64,000 nucleotides of DNA from Sphingobacterium puteale (GTDB lineage: Bacteria; Bacteroidota; Bacteroidia; Sphingobacteriales; Sphingobacteriaceae). The notes beneath the pieces were generated by a model. The model saw nothing but the letters and a program-made list of their open reading frames with translations, was not told the origin of the DNA and did no database searches. Location of the stretch: positions 186,001 to 250,000 of the forward strand of contig NZ_RBWS01000001.1 of NCBI RefSeq assembly GCF_003627955.1, in the 5' to 3' direction. Shown here piece after piece: positions 8,647 through 18,700 of this stretch (position 1 is its first letter; each line of letters begins with the position of its first letter). The position numbers and the translations under genes are program-made.

Positions 8647-11600
8647 TTATTTAAAATTGACATTCAAACCGAACGTAAAGGTTCTACTTTTTGGATAGGC
8701 AGAATAATCCACACCCGGTGTTAACGCAGCATATGCGCTGCTTCGGGTAGTTGAGACTTCAGGATCATATCCGGAATACTTGGTCCATACAAAAGCATTG
8801 TAAACAGTAGCAAAGAGACGCAAAGAGGCTATTCCAACGCGTGAGGTCAGTTGCTTGGGCAAGGTATAGCCTAAAGTTACATAGGAAAGCCGCAGGAATG
8901 AGCCATCCTCAATGGCATCGGAAGTTAATACAGGAGATGCTGTGCCCATCGAAAATGGCGACCATACTTTGGCATCTTTATTCAGTGCTGCAAGTTCGTC
9001 CAAGCCTGTTACCAACTCCCCGGCATTATTGATATACTTAAAGCGGTCATGGGAATTCATCCGATCGGAAATATTACCAAATGTCGTTCTATAGAGCATA
9101 TTATACTGTATACGCCCCGAATTATAGATGTCATTTCCGTAAACCCAGTTAAAAAAAGTACTTAAGTCAAAACTTTTATAGCGGCCGTTGAATCCTACTC
9201 CACCGGAATGTTTAGGTAAAGCATTTCCAATCACCTGCCTATCCCCTTCAGCTGTTATGAGACCATCTCCATTGAGATCTTTAAGCTTCATCGTTCCTGG
9301 CCTAATGCCCAATGTTCCGCCAAGTATACCCTGCGACGAAGCGATTCCATCCTTAAGGGTATAGGAACTACCACCATTGTAAGATTCAAAATCATTTGAT
9401 GTATAGAAACCGTCGGCAACATATCCATAAATTTGCCCGATGGTTTCACCTACATTAAAAAGGTAATCATCTTGCGATTTAAGGTCCGTACCCGCCCAAT
9501 TGGATTGCAAAACTCGTCTATTATTGCCGTCAAGTTTGTCAATTTTCGGAATATTACGACCTATATTGAACGAGAGCGTCAATCCATAATCCTGCTTTTC
9601 GATCAGTGGTGCTGTGAGCCCTATTTCAATACCCTTGTTGCTCGTTTCTCCAAGATTGATCAATTGCTTGGTAAAACCATTATAAGGTGGGATTTCATTG
9701 TCGATAATTAAATCTTTTGTTGTGTTTTTGTAGATATCAATGATGGCCGAAAGCTTATTGTTAAAAAGGCTGAAATCTAAGCCTAAATTACGCGAGACTG
9801 TTGTTTCCCATTTTAGATTGGGATTTGGCAAAGAAGAATTTAAGATATTGTAATACGTCTGATTAATATCCCCGGCGCCATAAGGCCGATTTTGGCTAGG
9901 TCCGTATAACATTCGCCAGGAATCGTTGGCGATCCGGTTATTTCCTGCCTGGCCGTAGCTCAAACGTAGCTTTAGGTCATTGATAAAACTCACATCCTTC
10001 AAAAAATCTTCTTCTTTCACCTTCCAGGCCAAAGAGGCCGAAGGGAAGTAGCCCCATCTTTTGGTCGGTGCAAATTTGCTACTGCCGTCGGCACGTAATG
10101 TTGCATAGAGAATATAACGATCTAAATAGGAATAGTTTGCACGGCCAAAAAAGGACACAAAATCTTCGCCACGGACTTTATATGTTTCCATGCGTTCAGG
10201 TGTCCCCAAAGCCATATTCGAAAATAAAGCCTCTGGCGTTACATTTTCGTTGAAATATTTGGCCCGGTTCAAGCTGGTATTACCCGTGGTAAAACTCAAT
10301 TCATGTCCCAGTAAGAGATTTAAATTATGTTTTTTATCCTTGAGAGCTGTATAGTTAGCGGTATTCACAAAACGATAAATGCTTGCATTGGATAAATCAA
10401 TTTGACCTAAAGGCAAATTCAAACCCACATTCCGGGATTCTCCGGTCAGCGGGCCCCAGTAGCGTTTGCTATCACCTCCACGCAGGGTGATTGCAGCCTC
10501 GGAACGAAGGTTCAGATTTTTTAATGGGTTATAGGTAATGGCCGCCCCGAAACTAAAATCACGGGTTTTCCGCTGCCGGTAATCCTGTTTGGCGAGTTCA
10601 ACAGGGTTGATCAGACTACGAAGAAAATTATCGTAATCGTCTTCGCCGTCGACTATTGTAGTAGGATCGATAACCATATGATCCACCAAACCATTGATCG
10701 GCCTGGTCTGGATACCATCTGAAATACGGACGCTCGAAGTTCCCGATGTTCCGGCGCCATCGATCACATTATTGGTATACCGGGCGGAAAGATCCAATTT
10801 GAGGTTTTTGTACAATTCATGGTTCAATTTGAAATTAAAGTAGTATCGTTTTTGTCCAGAATTGAGCATTAGCCCTTCGTCCTTGTTATAGGTATTGTTA
10901 AAGCCCCATTTGGTTTTCTCTGTCCCCCCGGAGATGGAAAGGTTATGCTGGCTGGAACGCACAGCACCACCGAAAAGTTCGTTTTGCCAATTGGTACCCG
11001 CTTGATATTTGTAGAGTTCCAGGTCATCATATTCGCCAAAGAATTTTTTAAAATTGGTATACTCGCTCGACGTTGTTCCGCGAATCATTCCATATTCATA
11101 ATGCAGGAGGGCAAATTCATAGGGTGAGAGTACCCCCAATTCCTTGGGCATATACTTACTTTGAAAAAAGTTATTATAATTGATGCTGGTCTTGCCAGCC
11201 TTTGGTGTCTTGGTGGTGACAATAACGACACCATTTGCTCCTTTGGAACCATAAATTGCTGTTGATGAGGCATCTTTTAGTACATCAATGGATTCGATAT
11301 CCGAAGCAGAGATATCGTTGAGGTTATTAACAATAAAACCATCGACAATGTAAAGGGGGGCATTATCTTGCGTAATTGAGCCACCTCCGCGTACTCGAAT
11401 AACGATCTCTGCCCCCGGAGCACCATCCACTGTGGTGACCTGTACTCCCGGCAGCCGGCCAGTTAATGCTTCGGCAACATTGACCACAGGCGCTTTCTCC
11501 AATTCCTTTCCTTTGATCGAACTCACTGCACCGGCAAGATCCTTACGTGAAACAGTACCATAGCCAATGACAACAACCTCATCAAGTCCACGGGCATCTT

Positions 11601-11883
11601 CCTGTAGGGTCACAACAATATTATTGCCGATTGCAGCGGGCTTTTCAGCTCGAATAAATCCTACAGAAGAAAAAACTAGGGTATCCTGGAGAGAGCCAAC
11701 GGCAATAGTGTATTGTCCATCTTTATTGGTACTTGCCTGCTTGCTTTTTCCTTTTATGCTGACCGTTACCCCCGACATCGGTCTTGCATCAGGACCATAG
11801 ACTGTCCCCACAATTTTCTTTTCCTGCGCCAAGGCGACTTGTGCCACAGAAATCAGAAACAACAAGGTTTTGATTTTTCTCAT
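8647..11883 (-). CDS. SusC/RagA-type TonB-dependent transporter
   Basis: A 1078-residue outer-membrane importer. The Sec signal ends VALAQ, then comes a CarboxypepD_reg-like domain (about 22-95). The TonB-box/plug junction DEVVVIGYGT is at 101-110 and the plug motif SIDVLKDASSTAIYGSKGANGVVIVTTK follows; the rest is beta-barrel ending in FGLNVNFK. There is no STN domain, so it is probably not tied to an anti-sigma factor. It leads the operon SusC, SusD, DUF5123-like, PL1, CE8. The 488-bp upstream region holds an operator-like site. Confidence 0.95.
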   Translation of the reverse strand: MRKIKTLLFLISVAQVALAQEKKIVGTVYGPDARPMSGVTVSIKGKSKQASTNKDGQYTIAVGSLQDTLVFSSVGFIRAEKPAAIGNNIVVTLQEDARGLDEVVVIGYGTVSRKDLAGAVSSIKGKELEKAPVVNVAEALTGRLPGVQVTTVDGAPGAEIVIRVRGGGSITQDNAPLYIVDGFIVNNLNDISASDIESIDVLKDASSTAIYGSKGANGVVIVTTKTPKAGKTSINYNNFFQSKYMPKELGVLSPYEFALLHYEYGMIRGTTSSEYTNFKKFFGEYDDLELYKYQAGTNWQNELFGGAVRSSQHNLSISGGTEKTKWGFNNTYNKDEGLMLNSGQKRYYFNFKLNHELYKNLKLDLSARYTNNVIDGAGTSGTSSVRISDGIQTRPINGLVDHMVIDPTTIVDGEDDYDNFLRSLINPVELAKQDYRQRKTRDFSFGAAITYNPLKNLNLRSEAAITLRGGDSKRYWGPLTGESRNVGLNLPLGQIDLSNASIYRFVNTANYTALKDKKHNLNLLLGHELSFTTGNTSLNRAKYFNENVTPEALFSNMALGTPERMETYKVRGEDFVSFFGRANYSYLDRYILYATLRADGSSKFAPTKRWGYFPSASLAWKVKEEDFLKDVSFINDLKLRLSYGQAGNNRIANDSWRMLYGPSQNRPYGAGDINQTYYNILNSSLPNPNLKWETTVSRNLGLDFSLFNNKLSAIIDIYKNTTKDLIIDNEIPPYNGFTKQLINLGETSNKGIEIGLTAPLIEKQDYGLTLSFNIGRNIPKIDKLDGNNRRVLQSNWAGTDLKSQDDYLFNVGETIGQIYGYVADGFYTSNDFESYNGGSSYTLKDGIASSQGILGGTLGIRPGTMKLKDLNGDGLITAEGDRQVIGNALPKHSGGVGFNGRYKSFDLSTFFNWVYGNDIYNSGRIQYNMLYRTTFGNISDRMNSHDRFKYINNAGELVTGLDELAALNKDAKVWSPFSMGTASPVLTSDAIEDGSFLRLSYVTLGYTLPKQLTSRVGIASLRLFATVYNAFVWTKYSGYDPEVSTTRSSAYAALTPGVDYSAYPKSRTFTFGLNVNFK

Positions 11884-12113
11884 AATTAAGTTACTATTAT
11901 TAAATTGGTTATTATTTTATTCGTGAATTACTTCACAGCAGTGTTAGCTGTTATCGTTGCTTTTTAATATCGATTCGTAATTCTTCTAATAAAATTTACA
12001 GCAAATTTCAATTGGTTATTCTTGCAATTCGTATAAACAATATTAACTGAAAACAGGCTTGATACCATAGAATGGTGCGATTAAAATTACGCAAACGATG
12101 CCGGCAACGTTTG

Positions 12114-12153
12114 CAGGACAGTTCAGGACAGTCGATGGTAACAACCGGTTGCA
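12114..12153. promoter_or_regulatory. Putative operator: CAGGACA direct repeat plus LacI-like palindrome
   Basis: CAGGACA occurs at 12114 and again at 12124, a perfect 7-base match with a 10-bp period. Nine bases further is AACAACCGGTTGCA (12140-12153), which contains the 10-bp perfect palindrome CAACCGGTTG. The site is about 230-270 bp upstream of SusC. The repeat is inverted relative to the gene compared with the other sites. Confidence 0.5.
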
Positions 12154-12285
12154 CGTTAGATTTAAAAACATATCAAAGTTAAGACAAGATGAATCACACC
12201 ATGTATCGTCGGATATTTCACCAAAGATTAAAGATGCATCTGCGTTAAAAAATCCAGAATGGATCTAGGAAATATTCTTCTGAAT

Positions 12286-12320
12286 AAAAAAGGCGTAATC
12301 AGATTTGATTGCGCCTTTTT
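12286..12320 (-). terminator. Intrinsic terminator after the GH105 operon
   Basis: GGCG-T-AATC and GATT-G-CGCC pair around a six-base loop, flanked by A6 and T5, so a T-run follows the stem on either strand. It lies 52 bp beyond the GH105 stop. Confidence 0.8.
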
Positions 12321-12371
12321 GTGAAATAGTCCTGTCAATAAAAGTTTAGAATATCAACTTGGAGTATCACT

Positions 12372-13502
12372 CTATTTTTTTGCAAGTTTATAAATTTCAG
12401 TTCCTGCCAACAGGAAACAACCTAGCCCATAATCTTCAAAATCCGGAACTTTATCGACAGTAACAGGCTGTCCATCTTTAGGTTCTTTCCCTGTCGATTG
12501 TATGTATCCTAAAAAGCCATTTGGTTGCAGTGACTCCTTCGAAATTGCATTCCATCCCCTTTCCACTGCTGGTAAAAAATCTTTTTTCGCCAAATGCCCT
12601 GTATTTATTCCCCAAGCCATTCCATAAACAAACAATGCAGTACCCGAAGCTTCTTTTCCGCCAAAATGATTCGGGTCGTGCAAGCTCACATTCCAGAAAC
12701 CATCTGTTCTTTGTAATGGACGCAATGCTTCCGCTAACTTTTGGAAATCATCCAGATACTCCATATAATGTGCATCTGTCTTAGGTAGTTCCTGAAGCAC
12801 CAGGGCCAGTGCTGCGAGCACCCAGCCATTTCCGCGTGCCCAGTAACAGTCTTCACCATTAGGTTCAGCATAGGGCGGTATAAAATCCTTATCGCGCCAC
12901 CACAGGTTGTCTTTCGGATTAAATAGACCATGCCCTCCTTCCTGATATTTAATATGACTATACATCTTATACATATAGTCAAAATATTTAGTATCGTTTA
13001 ACGTTACGCCCAGTTTGACAAAGATCGGCATCGCCATTTGGATCGCATCGATCCAAGTCCAGTCATCATATCGGCCACTATTGATGACAGAGTCTATATT
13101 TGCTTTGATCGCTGCCAGACGTTCAGGTTTCGGATCAATGCGATATAGATCAATATAAGTCATCCCACAATTTTGATTATCGGCATGTCGTGTATAAACT
13201 TCACCACGAACAGGTTTCCAATGATGTTTTTCACCCCACTCTACTGCATAATCATAATATCGTTTCTGTTTATCGATCTTGTAGAAGGCCATCAGTCCCT
13301 CATAGTACACACCACGGGTCCAAATATTGGCCGGTCTTTCTTTATTTGTAATGATGGTTTTAACAGGGTCTGGCCATTTACGCATAAAATAATCATTCGC
13401 AGAACGCAACTCACGCACAATCGTTGACTTAGCGGGCAATTCCTGAGCAATTGTTGCTACCGTTCCACACCCCAAAAGCAATAGTAATATTATTTTCTTC
13501 AT
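12372..13502 (-). CDS. Unsaturated rhamnogalacturonyl/galacturonyl hydrolase, GH105
   Basis: Hydrolyses the unsaturated uronic acid left at the non-reducing end by pectin lyases. The protein is 376 residues with a Sec signal ending ATIAQ. (alpha/alpha)6-barrel motifs include RPANIWTRGVYYEGLMAFY and the catalytic-region motif DDWTWIDAIQMAMP, whose D152 corresponds to the general acid/base Asp of the family. It also has GEDCYWARGNGWV and the C-terminal DYGLGCFLLAGTEIY. It is the last gene of the 22.0 to 12.4 kb operon, 3 bp after the preceding gene. A close paralogue lies at 39010-40164; this copy has a plain signal peptide, that one a lipobox, so they may differ in location. Confidence 0.93.
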   Translation of the reverse strand: MKKIILLLLLGCGTVATIAQELPAKSTIVRELRSANDYFMRKWPDPVKTIITNKERPANIWTRGVYYEGLMAFYKIDKQKRYYDYAVEWGEKHHWKPVRGEVYTRHADNQNCGMTYIDLYRIDPKPERLAAIKANIDSVINSGRYDDWTWIDAIQMAMPIFVKLGVTLNDTKYFDYMYKMYSHIKYQEGGHGLFNPKDNLWWRDKDFIPPYAEPNGEDCYWARGNGWVLAALALVLQELPKTDAHYMEYLDDFQKLAEALRPLQRTDGFWNVSLHDPNHFGGKEASGTALFVYGMAWGINTGHLAKKDFLPAVERGWNAISKESLQPNGFLGYIQSTGKEPKDGQPVTVDKVPDFEDYGLGCFLLAGTEIYKLAKK

Positions 13503-13505
13503 CTA

Positions 13506-15662
13506 TTAAGGCATTTTTTTAAATCCTTCTTTTTTTATAACCCATGAACCGTCTTTTGGAAACCCGGGTAAATCACTGTTGGAAGCGTCCCAACCTTCAA
13601 GCATCATCGCTACGGCCGTCAGCACCCCACCATTGCCTGGCAAATAGATTCGCAGGCGTCCATCTTGATAATTGTGACCATTTTTGAGATAAGTATTGGT
13701 TTGGATATTCATAAATAATGCATCCAGCGCTTTATTGGGAAGATTCAGACGGGCAGCATTCATGGCCGTCATCGGGAAATCCCAACCCCAGGTTTTTTCC
13801 CAATGCCATTTCTTTAAAACGACATCCAGCGTATTTTTCATTATATCTTTATTCAGCTTCGGAGATTCAGGAACCATCCCCAATGCACCGAGTACCGCAG
13901 GATGGTCTGTCATCCAACGATCGTAAGTATAAGAATCGGGAGCAGTTTCAGTGGCCAAGTAGACCTTGTCTTTACTTGGTAAGGGTGCCAATTTTTCAAT
14001 CACTTCATCCCATTTCTTAACCCTGGACTCACCTAATCTTTCTTTCCATTGTTGGGCTATACGAAGTGCCCAATCCCAATAAGCAACCTCATAAGTCGGA
14101 TTCATCGTCTCGGAAGCTTTAAAAACTTCTTGCGCGGGAATAACTCCTTTTCCTACATTATATCGACCTGTGGCCTGGTCATAATGTGCAAAGTCAGCCA
14201 TAAATTCAGCTGTCGCAAACACCAAATCCTTGTATTTTTTTAAAACAGCCAAGTCCTTTTTATCCCTGTATGCCAATTCCGTCATATAGATAATATGCGG
14301 CTGTTGCCAAACTAGAAATGCTGCTACCGACGAAGGACTTTCATTACCTTCATTATCAGACATTTTGACCCATCGGACGCCTTGATAACCTTGCCGCTTT
14401 GCAAGCTCCCTCGCTTTTTCAAAAGTCCGAAAGTAATAGTCCAATGTTTTTTCCATGATGTCGGCTCGTCCCCACAATGCAAAATGTACGGCGTGCCACC
14501 AATGCATTTCTGTATGCGGCTTCCCAAACCAACTATTAAAGGTAAGTCCTGTCTCTTGTGGCGGATTGCTTCCCCCGCATTGGACTTTTGTCAAATATTG
14601 AGATAGCACCACTCTCCTTTCCAATTCATTGGCCCTGGGGTCTGTACTTCCTGCAAAGTCAACGGCAGCACCGCTTTCCCAAAAATTCTTCCAGAATGCT
14701 GTACTTTCACCGGCCGCATCAAGATAATTGTGGGCTTCATTATCGAATTTATTTTTCGGTGCAAATGCAAAAGAAAAATCAAATTCCTTTAGTCCCGCTG
14801 CTGGTTGGTACACGAAATAGTGTGGATCTGTATTTTTTATCGTTCCTTGGGAATAATCGAGTTTCGTAAAATAGTCTGTCCCCTGCAACTGATGATTTAT
14901 CAATGTAACATTTGCCGATTGCGTTACGATCGTAGTTTTATGATTATCCGCCTGATCATAATTAGTCCCTTCATCCAAAAATTTCCCACTTGGGTAAGGA
15001 TAGTGTATAAATATTTTAAGCCTTTTTTGTGCTATCAATGGCGAAGCGACATGGACAGCGATACGGTCATTACCTTGATACGATGCGGTTTTTACAGAAA
15101 CCGGTTCTCCTTCAATTCGAAATTCACTTGTGACAATACCGGTCCAAAGATCCAGCTGCTGTCGAATATGCTCTATATCCTGAACGGCTGCCCGTTGGCC
15201 ATTTTTCAGATAAAGCTCCAGGCCAACGTTCCCCAATTGTAAACGATGTTTGTTTTCTCTAAAGTAGTTTACAGCCTCCACATTACGCGCTGGCTCTTTC
15301 AGTTGGATACTATATTTTGCATCCCGCCCTTCGTTGTTAAAGTCGTAGGATTTTAATGTTTCCTCAAATTTATAGTTCTTTGTATTAGGAAAGGAATCCC
15401 ATCCCCACTCGGACTGTGTCCCCAAAGAAACACCATTTTTATAATATATAGGAAACGATTGCATCCCAGTAGCATCAACAGTATAGGCAAAGGCACCGTT
15501 ACCTACGGTAAGTGAGGCCAGGGTATCCATTGCTTGATTGGAGACATTATGTCTTCTGACAACGCTCTCCCGATTAATTTTTGTTTCCTGTTGTGCCTTG
15601 CTCAACATAGGGTATATTATGCTCGCAAGGGCAATGAAAATAATGTTATATTTCTTTTTCAT
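13506..15662 (-). CDS. Secreted (alpha/alpha)6-barrel glycosidase-like protein, family unassigned
   Basis: 718 residues with a Sec signal (IYPMLSKAQ). I do not recognise a named GH family with certainty. Features recalling GH65/GH95-type clan enzymes are an N-terminal beta-rich domain with LASLTVGNGAFAYTVDATG, then helical-barrel motifs such as TEMHWWHAVHFALWGR, ESPSSVAAFLVWQQPHIIYMTELAYR, PTYEVAYWDWALRIA and TWGWDFPMTAMNAARL. The carboxylates in the ESPS and EVAYWDW segments are candidate catalytic residues. It sits between DUF4450 and GH105, with only 3 bp to GH105. Its role is inferred to be removal of a pectin side-chain or terminal sugar in the periplasm. Substrate is unknown. Confidence 0.7.
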   Translation of the reverse strand: MKKKYNIIFIALASIIYPMLSKAQQETKINRESVVRRHNVSNQAMDTLASLTVGNGAFAYTVDATGMQSFPIYYKNGVSLGTQSEWGWDSFPNTKNYKFEETLKSYDFNNEGRDAKYSIQLKEPARNVEAVNYFRENKHRLQLGNVGLELYLKNGQRAAVQDIEHIRQQLDLWTGIVTSEFRIEGEPVSVKTASYQGNDRIAVHVASPLIAQKRLKIFIHYPYPSGKFLDEGTNYDQADNHKTTIVTQSANVTLINHQLQGTDYFTKLDYSQGTIKNTDPHYFVYQPAAGLKEFDFSFAFAPKNKFDNEAHNYLDAAGESTAFWKNFWESGAAVDFAGSTDPRANELERRVVLSQYLTKVQCGGSNPPQETGLTFNSWFGKPHTEMHWWHAVHFALWGRADIMEKTLDYYFRTFEKARELAKRQGYQGVRWVKMSDNEGNESPSSVAAFLVWQQPHIIYMTELAYRDKKDLAVLKKYKDLVFATAEFMADFAHYDQATGRYNVGKGVIPAQEVFKASETMNPTYEVAYWDWALRIAQQWKERLGESRVKKWDEVIEKLAPLPSKDKVYLATETAPDSYTYDRWMTDHPAVLGALGMVPESPKLNKDIMKNTLDVVLKKWHWEKTWGWDFPMTAMNAARLNLPNKALDALFMNIQTNTYLKNGHNYQDGRLRIYLPGNGGVLTAVAMMLEGWDASNSDLPGFPKDGSWVIKKEGFKKMP

Positions 15663-15748
15663 TTATAGTTGGTTTTATACAAACTTTATCCGTATCCAAG
15701 ATGTTAGTCCAAAGCGATGGATTACATTTCTGAACTTCCTTATTTTAT

Positions 15749-18700
15749 CTATCGCATTAAAGTAAAACTTATCAAACCGATGACCGCATCGTTTGCCACA
15801 GCCATGAGCTCCAAAGATTGCAACGTCTTTTTCCTATTCAATGGTAGATCCAATATGGTCGCAGCTCCCCCATCAATTGCACGATTACTATACCCCTTGA
15901 TTTCCGTATAACGTTTCCAGGTCCCCCCTTTGTAAAGCTCTCCCGATTTTAAACTGATCCGATACGGAATTCTTTCATCGGGCAGTTCAAACGCGTGGTT
16001 GTCATCCAGATAATCTTGTTCGATCGGCCACCAGTTTATGGGGTTGATCAGATCGAGGGTATCAGCGGTTCCATCCCTATAATTGATCTTAATCTTTGCG
16101 TTTACAAATTGAGATTGCATCGGATTTGTAGAACCGGAGACCAGCAAATACATTTTGCTGGCCTGACCTGCTAAAGGTATCTTAACGCTTTCCGGATAGT
16201 TATCCCACTGGCTGACAAAGACCACATTTTTGGAATCATTTTTTAGCTGAAACGGAATCCCAAGGTATGTTAAATTCCCCTGATTGCCTTTTTTCATGAT
16301 TCCACTGTCATCAATATTTGCCGTGGTCAAGGGATAACACCAATTGCCTATACCCTGCCAGGGGAGCTGCAAGGTAGGTCCTTCTGGCCTTGGCGAAAGA
16401 TATTTTTGTTGAAAAATATCCGTCAAACGAGCATTGTAATAGCTTGATAAATTTTCTTCCAGAAAACTTGGTTTATCGTTGATATTCCAATCAATATAAT
16501 CTACTTTTTGACGATAAGCTCCTGTAATCACATAAAAACTGTTTGTTCCTTTTGAAAAGATATGGGCAGAAAGCGCAAGTTCTTTTTTCTCATTAGATTT
16601 TAAGTTTAAGCTAGTCTGAAAATCGTTATGCTCAATCTTCAGGTTTTGCAACTGATCTGAACGGTTTTCTAGCGTCAGGTAATAGTTTGGTTCTCTACGA
16701 ACGATGGTTGATTTTATCGGCGGCAGTAACCGCATATCAACCGCTTGCCACCAAACCATAGCTCCCTGCTGAAGCTTTACAAAAAAGGTTCCTACGCGGT
16801 CTTGCTGGACAAAAGAAAATTTGTAATCTACGCGATTTTGGATAATTCCTTGTGGATCGTAGCATTCCAACAATTGGGTATTGGCAGCTAAAGGAAATGA
16901 CCATTGATCGGTGAATGCTTGCTCCACATGTTGGGTATCCTGCTTTTCGAGCTTACCTTCGCCGATTATTGTGACGTCGAAATTCCACTCAGCCTCAGAT
17001 TCAATAACAATAGATGGTTTATTGATAGCGGAAGGTTTTAGCGACCACTTTACTTCCTTTCCATTGACTTTAACAGCCTTCACCTGGGTAAAATCTACAG
17101 GAACCTCCAAAACAAGTTTTACGGGCATCGCATAATGGGTCTTCATCTGCAATGTGATAGCGGTATTATCTTTTTTATACGCATAACTCCATTCCGGCAT
17201 TTCAATTTGCGCAAAATTCCATGCCAATGGAAAGCCCGGCTTAATAAACAATTGATTATCCAATAGTCGTGGATGTACACCAAATAACCCTTCAACCAAA
17301 GTTCGTGATGCAACACCTATGGGATCGGCAAAATCGCGGTATAATTCGCCACGAAATGCATCATAATGGGAGAGTTGCTGAAAGTTACCAGGGCTGATTC
17401 CGTAATACATGCTCTCCATGAGATTACTTTTCCAGAGCTGATAGGCATCATCTGCCCGACCGGATTGCCAGTACGCAAGTGCCGTTTGCAGATTCTCGGC
17501 CAAAGCTACATTATTGGTTGACCAAGTATAAGGTTGCCATCTCGTCGTAGGCAATGTATACAGGTCATGCTGTTCCTGTCCTTTGACGCGAATAGGAATC
17601 CGCGGCAAATAATTAGTTACATATTGCAGGTTTTGGTAACTTTCAAAATCATCCAGCATAGCAGCGTCCGCAGCATGATAAATCGTCCATAGGCCCGGAT
17701 TTTCGTGTACAAGCTGGTTGCCAAGCGCATCCTGAAACTCCGCAAAATGTCCTTTTTCTTTCAGCCAAAGTCGGTCTTTTAGCGCTTTTCGAATCTTATT
17801 GGCTTCTTGTTGATAGGGAGTCGGGTCCTCTCCTATGACCTTTGCGAGTTTGGCCATCATGTAATTGGCACGGTACATATAAGCGCTCGTGTGCGTGACG
17901 GCACCGCCAGAATATTGTAGTCCGTCACTGGCCCAAATGGCACAATAAGCATCATATAAGCCGTCATTGTCCCGGTCAAAATTTCGCTTTTCCCAATGGA
18001 GATGCCGAGTCAGGGTGGGCCACATCTGTTTGATGTAAGCAACATCCCCCGTATAATTAAAATGCGACAACAGTTGATCAATAAAGACCAAGTTCATATC
18101 GTAGTGATGGGCGACCCTGTTGTTATTGGGATTGCGGGAAATATAGCCAGCGGAGAACATGGAGGTACCCATTTTCTCCAGATGTCTTGCGAGGTGCAGT
18201 GCGGTATCCATCACAACCGGGCCAGAACTTGGTTCAACCACCTGCGAATTGGCATAACTCGAAAAGTGCTCTTTCGCTCTGGCATGCCATCCCAATGCAT
18301 CTGCGGTATAAGCTCCTCGCCATGCATTCAAACGCATGCGCCATGCTACAGCACCATGCAAAAAAGTGGGCGATTCCCAAATACCGTCGGCAGCTACCGC
18401 GAGCGCCGCCCCTAAATTATTGATATATCGATCCGGGGTATTTATTTTAACACGGCTAGCCAAAGAAACCCTTTTTTGCTCTGCTTCTTCGTAGGCCTTC
18501 ACCAATGAACTTTCAGAAAATTTCTCAGCAGAAAGCCTGCCCTTTGAGATTTGAATATAACATATTTTTTTAGCTAAATTAAGTTCCCCAACAAGGATAG
18601 GGCTGCCCTTGTTCTCAGACTTGGTCAAATTCGATAGATCGTCCAAAACCGTAGCATCTGAAACACGAAGGGTTGAAAGCCCAGAAAAATTACCCTGAAT

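Larger units (their letters stand above)
11884..12371. other. 488-bp intergenic region upstream of SusC
   Basis: Contains a terminator for the GH105 operon at 12286-12320 and an operator-like pair at 12114-12153. A good minus-strand -7 element for Bacteroidota (TAnnTTTG) is the complement of CAAAGTTA at 12174-12181, but no matching -33 element lies at the normal distance. AT-rich sequence from 11884 to about 12060 shows no gene. Confidence 0.5.

Noticed and set aside
12174..12181. Confident promoter for SusC at 11883
   Set aside because: The -7 match is perfect, but no -33 element is at the right distance and the operator-like repeat would lie downstream of the resulting start site.
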